NCBI RefSeq assembly: GCF_900100045.1
Contig: NZ_FNEA01000001.1
Span: 1-64,000, forward strand
From: Paracoccus denitrificans
GTDB lineage: Bacteria; Pseudomonadota; Alphaproteobacteria; Rhodobacterales; Rhodobacteraceae
Reading direction: 5' to 3'
Length of the DNA stretch: 64,000 bases
The notes beneath the pieces are model-generated. The model saw nothing but the letters and a program-made list of their open reading frames with translations. It ran no database searches and was not told where the DNA came from. A program made the translations under genes and the position numbers. Shown here in pieces: positions 61,463 to 64,000 of this stretch; within the stretch, counting starts at the first letter, position 1; each line of letters opens with the position of its first letter.

Positions 61463-62740
61463 ATGACCGACAATCCTCTGAAATCCATCGCCGAATGGCG
61501 CGACCGACCCGGCCCCTCGGGCATCCCCTCGATCTGCACCGCGCATCCCATGGCGATCGAGGCGGCGATGCGCTGCACCGCGCCGACCCCCCTGCCGCTG
61601 CTGATCGAGGCGACCTGCAACCAGGTCAACCAGGATGGCGGCTATACCGGCATGACCCCCGCCGATTTCCGCCGCTTCGTCGAGGAAATCGCGGCCCGCA
61701 CGGGCTTTCCGTTGGAGCGCCTGATCCTGGGCGGCGATCACCTTGGTCCGAACCCTTGGAAAAGCCTGCCTGCCGATCAGGCGATGGCAAAGGCCGAGGT
61801 GATGATCCGCGCCTTTGCCGCGGCAGGCTTCACCAAGCTGCATCTGGACTGCTCCATGGGCTGCGCCGGCGAGCCGGTGGCGCTGGACGATGCGCAGACG
61901 GCGGCGCGCGCGGCGCGGCTGGCGGCGGCGGCCGAGGAGGCGCGGCCCCAAGGCGGCATCGCCCCGGTCTATGTCATCGGCACCGAGGTTCCGATCCCCG
62001 GCGGCGCGATGGAAGAGATCGAGGGGCTGGAACTGACCAGCCCCGGCGCGGCCCTGGCCACATTCCAGGTGCATTGCCGGGCTTTCGCGGATGCCGGACA
62101 GCAGGATGCCTTCACCCGCGTCGTCGGACTGGTGGTCCAGCCCGGCGTCGAGTTCGGAAATCACAATGTCATCGACTATGACCCGGCGGCGGCGCGCGAC
62201 CTCTCCGCCGTGCTGGCGCAGATGCCGGGCGTGGTGTTCGAGGCGCATTCGACCGATTACCAGACCCGCGGGGCGCTGACCGCCCTGGTTCGTGACGGCT
62301 TTGCCATCCTCAAGGTCGGGCCGGGCCTGACCTTCGTGCTGCGCGAGGCGCTGTATGGGCTGGACGCCATCGCCGAGGAACTGTTTCCCGGCCGTCGCCA
62401 GCGCAGCCTGCGCCAGGCGACGGAGGCGGTGATGCTGGAGGCGCCCGGCAACTGGGACCGCTACTATCACGGGCCAGAGGCCGAGCGCGCCTTGCAACGG
62501 CATTTCTCCTATAGCGACCGCATCCGCTATTACTGGCCGCAGCCGGGGGCCGAACGTGCGGTGGACGAGCTTTTTGCGCTGCTGGACGGGGTGGAACTGC
62601 CCGAGACGCTGATCGCGCAATATCTGGGCGGGCTTTATCCCGAAGTCCGGGCCGGTCGCCTGCCGCCGCGCGCCAGGGATCTGGCGCTGGCGGCGGTCGA
62701 GCGGCTGGCGCAGGATTATGTCGCGGCCTGCTGTTCCTGA
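61463..62740 (+). CDS. GatZ/KbaZ-family protein, probable D-tagatose-6-phosphate 4-epimerase
   Basis: A 425-residue TIM-barrel protein of the GatZ/KbaZ/AgaZ family: GIPSICTAHPMAIEAAM, LLIEATCNQVNQDGGYTGMT, LILGGDHLGPNPWK, FTKLHLDCSMGCAGEP and the C-terminal RHFSYSDRIRYYWPQP. In enteric bacteria this is the non-catalytic subunit of tagatose-bisphosphate aldolase, but no GatY/KbaY partner is present. Agrobacterium homologues have been described as tagatose-6-phosphate 4-epimerases. With the PfkB kinase this gives tagatose to tagatose-6-P to fructose-6-P. Start is 5 nt after the kinase stop; a terminator follows. Confidence 0.88.
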   Translation: MTDNPLKSIAEWRDRPGPSGIPSICTAHPMAIEAAMRCTAPTPLPLLIEATCNQVNQDGGYTGMTPADFRRFVEEIAARTGFPLERLILGGDHLGPNPWKSLPADQAMAKAEVMIRAFAAAGFTKLHLDCSMGCAGEPVALDDAQTAARAARLAAAAEEARPQGGIAPVYVIGTEVPIPGGAMEEIEGLELTSPGAALATFQVHCRAFADAGQQDAFTRVVGLVVQPGVEFGNHNVIDYDPAAARDLSAVLAQMPGVVFEAHSTDYQTRGALTALVRDGFAILKVGPGLTFVLREALYGLDAIAEELFPGRRQRSLRQATEAVMLEAPGNWDRYYHGPEAERALQRHFSYSDRIRYYWPQPGAERAVDELFALLDGVELPETLIAQYLGGLYPEVRAGRLPPRARDLALAAVERLAQDYVAACCS

Positions 62741-62760
62741 ACGGCCCTGCCGGCTTTTGG

Positions 62761-62786
62761 AAGGGCCGGGATCCTCCCGGCCCTTG
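62761..62786 (+). terminator. Rho-independent terminator-like hairpin
   Basis: AAGGGCCGGGA (62761-62771) pairs perfectly with TCCCGGCCCTT (62775-62785) over a 3-nt loop. Only two Ts close the stem. It ends the sugar operon before lacI. Confidence 0.75.
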
Positions 62787-62870
62787 CGTCGTTCCCGCCA
62801 TGTCGCATCGGGTCGGGGATCGCCGCTATTGACCCTCGCCGCCTCGCGGCCGATATTGTCAAGATAAGTC

Positions 62871-62885
62871 TTTACGCGAGACAAT
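62871..62885. promoter_or_regulatory. LacI-type operator candidate (site 2)
   Basis: TTTACGCGAGACAAT, reverse orientation of the motif at 56958 (its complement contains TCTCGCGTAAA). It lies 36 nt before the lacI-type start, in an AT-rich stretch, and could mediate autoregulation. Confidence 0.55.
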
Positions 62886-62921
62886 ATATTGCTTTCGGAC
62901 GCGTTCCGAAGGGGAGGCGGC

Positions 62922-63944
62922 ATGGAAGAGCAGAAGATCAAGAACATGGAAGAGTTCTCGGCGGTCAGCGGCATCTCGCGGCCGACGATCTCGAAATACT
63001 TCAACGACCCGTCCAGCGTCCGCCGCTCGACCCGCGAGCGGATCGAAGAGGCCATCGCCCGCTACGGCTACCGGCCGAACCTGTTCGCCATCAACCAGAA
63101 CCGCAAGTTCACCAAGAACATCGGCATCATCGTCCCGCATATCGTCGATCCGTTCTATGCCGAGATCGTCCGCCAGATCGAGACGCGCTGCATCGAGGCG
63201 GGGTATTGGGCCATCGTCCTGGGCTCGCACGGCGATGCCGAGCGCGAGCTGAGTGCTATCGAGATGCTGTATTCCCTGCGCATCGCCGGCGCCATCATCG
63301 CGCCCTTGGGGGACACGTCGGTCTCGGATCGCATCCGGCGACTTGCCGCGGACATCCCCACAGTGATTTTCGACAACCATATGAACGGGGACGAGATTTT
63401 CGTCGGCACCGACAATTTCCAAAGCGTCGGGCTGATGGTCGACTACCTGTGCCGCAGTGGTGAGCCGCCCTGCTTCCTGGACATGCCGGCCGTCAATACC
63501 AACGCCCGTGAACGCCGCGAAGCCTATGTCCGCGCCATGGAGGAGCAGGGCTTCCAGCCGCATGTGATCCCGGCCGAATCGGCCGGCTGGGATTTCGAGG
63601 AACTGGGCTACAATGCCGGGCTGCGGCTGCTGCCTGCGCATCAACTGCCGACGAACACTGTGCTTTGCGCCAATGACCGCATGGCGATCGGCCTGATCGC
63701 GGCGGCGTTTGAAAAGGGGCTGCGGGTGGGGCGCGGCGCCGCCACGGCGCTGCGCGTGGCCGGCCATGACGACCATCCGATGGCCCGCTTTACCGCGCCG
63801 GCCCTGACCACTGTTGCGCAAGACTATGTTTCCATTGCGGAAAACAGCGTCTCCACGCTTTTCGGCATGATCGAAAACGGGGTTCGTCCCGCCAGCCCGC
63901 TGCGGCGGCTTGAAGGCAAGTTGATCCTGCGGGCATCGGCATAA
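62922..63944 (+). CDS. LacI-family transcriptional regulator
   Basis: A 340-residue regulator. Its N-terminal helix-turn-helix (EEFSAVSGISRPTISKYFND; hinge ARYGYRPNLFAINQNR) is followed by a periplasmic-binding-like effector domain (NIGIIVPHIVDPFYAEIVRQ; VLCANDRMAIGLIAAAF). The usual VAxxAGVS start of the HTH is slightly diverged (FSAVSGIS), as in several sugar-specific members. GGGGAGG precedes ATG 62922. Candidate binding sites flank it on both sides and lie upstream of the sugar ABC operon. Confidence 0.93.
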   Translation: MEEQKIKNMEEFSAVSGISRPTISKYFNDPSSVRRSTRERIEEAIARYGYRPNLFAINQNRKFTKNIGIIVPHIVDPFYAEIVRQIETRCIEAGYWAIVLGSHGDAERELSAIEMLYSLRIAGAIIAPLGDTSVSDRIRRLAADIPTVIFDNHMNGDEIFVGTDNFQSVGLMVDYLCRSGEPPCFLDMPAVNTNARERREAYVRAMEEQGFQPHVIPAESAGWDFEELGYNAGLRLLPAHQLPTNTVLCANDRMAIGLIAAAFEKGLRVGRGAATALRVAGHDDHPMARFTAPALTTVAQDYVSIAENSVSTLFGMIENGVRPASPLRRLEGKLILRASA

Positions 63945-63968
63945 TTATTGGTTCGCGGCCTCTATAAA

Positions 63969-63983
63969 TTTTTCGCGCGTAAA
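63969..63983. promoter_or_regulatory. LacI-type operator candidate (site 3)
   Basis: TTTTTCGCGCGTAAA in the AT-rich end of the window, sharing CGCGTAAA with sites 1 and 2. It suggests that the next gene, outside the window, belongs to the same sugar regulon. Confidence 0.5.
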
Positions 63984-64000
63984 AATATTGATTGACCCGT

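Overview
The window is about 64 kb of high-GC DNA coding on both strands, with short intergenic gaps and many ATGA stop/start overlaps. Gene content (hydroxyproline and betaine catabolism, TRAP and many ABC importers, a folD-purU pair) and codon use suggest an alphaproteobacterium of the Rhodobacteraceae, plausibly Paracoccus-like. This is an inference from content: no rRNA, tRNA or other taxonomic marker is present. Almost the whole window is a catabolic and transport hotspot, made of consecutive modules that each pair an importer with degradative enzymes and often a regulator.

Layout. 1-1842: folD (5' end cut by the window edge) and purU, a one-carbon disposal pair. 1879-5615: an oligopeptide-type ABC remnant (one permease and an ATPase with an internal deletion) coupled to a luciferase-like monooxygenase and two CMD/peroxidase-like proteins. 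The binding protein and the other permease are absent. 6023-12239 (+): Rieske oxygenase, its reductase, a two-subunit FAD amine/opine-type dehydrogenase and a GlxA/AraC regulator. 12261-20786 (-): an eight-gene operon with an OpuC-type quaternary-amine importer, a nitrilase-fold hydrolase, an acyl-CoA dehydrogenase, an acyl-CoA ligase and an MmgE/PrpD protein. I read these two arms as one onium-compound pathway of unknown substrate.

21444-27273: a NitT/TauT-type ABC importer, a LysR regulator, a CaiB-type CoA-transferase and an HMG-CoA-lyase-like enzyme. The importer and enzyme operons carry nearly identical promoters. 27548-35041 (-): a spermidine/putrescine-type ABC importer whose two permeases are fused, with an FAD D-2-hydroxyacid-type oxidase, an FMN L-2-hydroxyacid-type oxidase and a DapA-family aldolase. 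35246-37455: proC, an XRE-cupin regulator and a truncated LivK-type binding-protein pseudogene.

37795-53615: a hydroxyproline island. A GntR regulator, DapA-family deaminase, Ldh2-type imino-acid reductase, ketoglutarate-semialdehyde dehydrogenase, polar amino-acid ABC importer, FAD dehydrogenase and 4-hydroxyproline epimerase form the trans-4-hydroxyproline route. A TRAP importer, a second Ldh2-type reductase and an aconitase-X protein form a cis-3-hydroxyproline route. 53964-56614: a Gly/Ser-rich lipoprotein and a secreted caspase-like protein with Sel1-type repeats. 57078-63944: a ribose-type sugar ABC importer, PfkB kinase, GatZ/KbaZ-family protein and LacI regulator. A shared 15-bp motif before the importer, before lacI and at the right edge of the window is a candidate operator.
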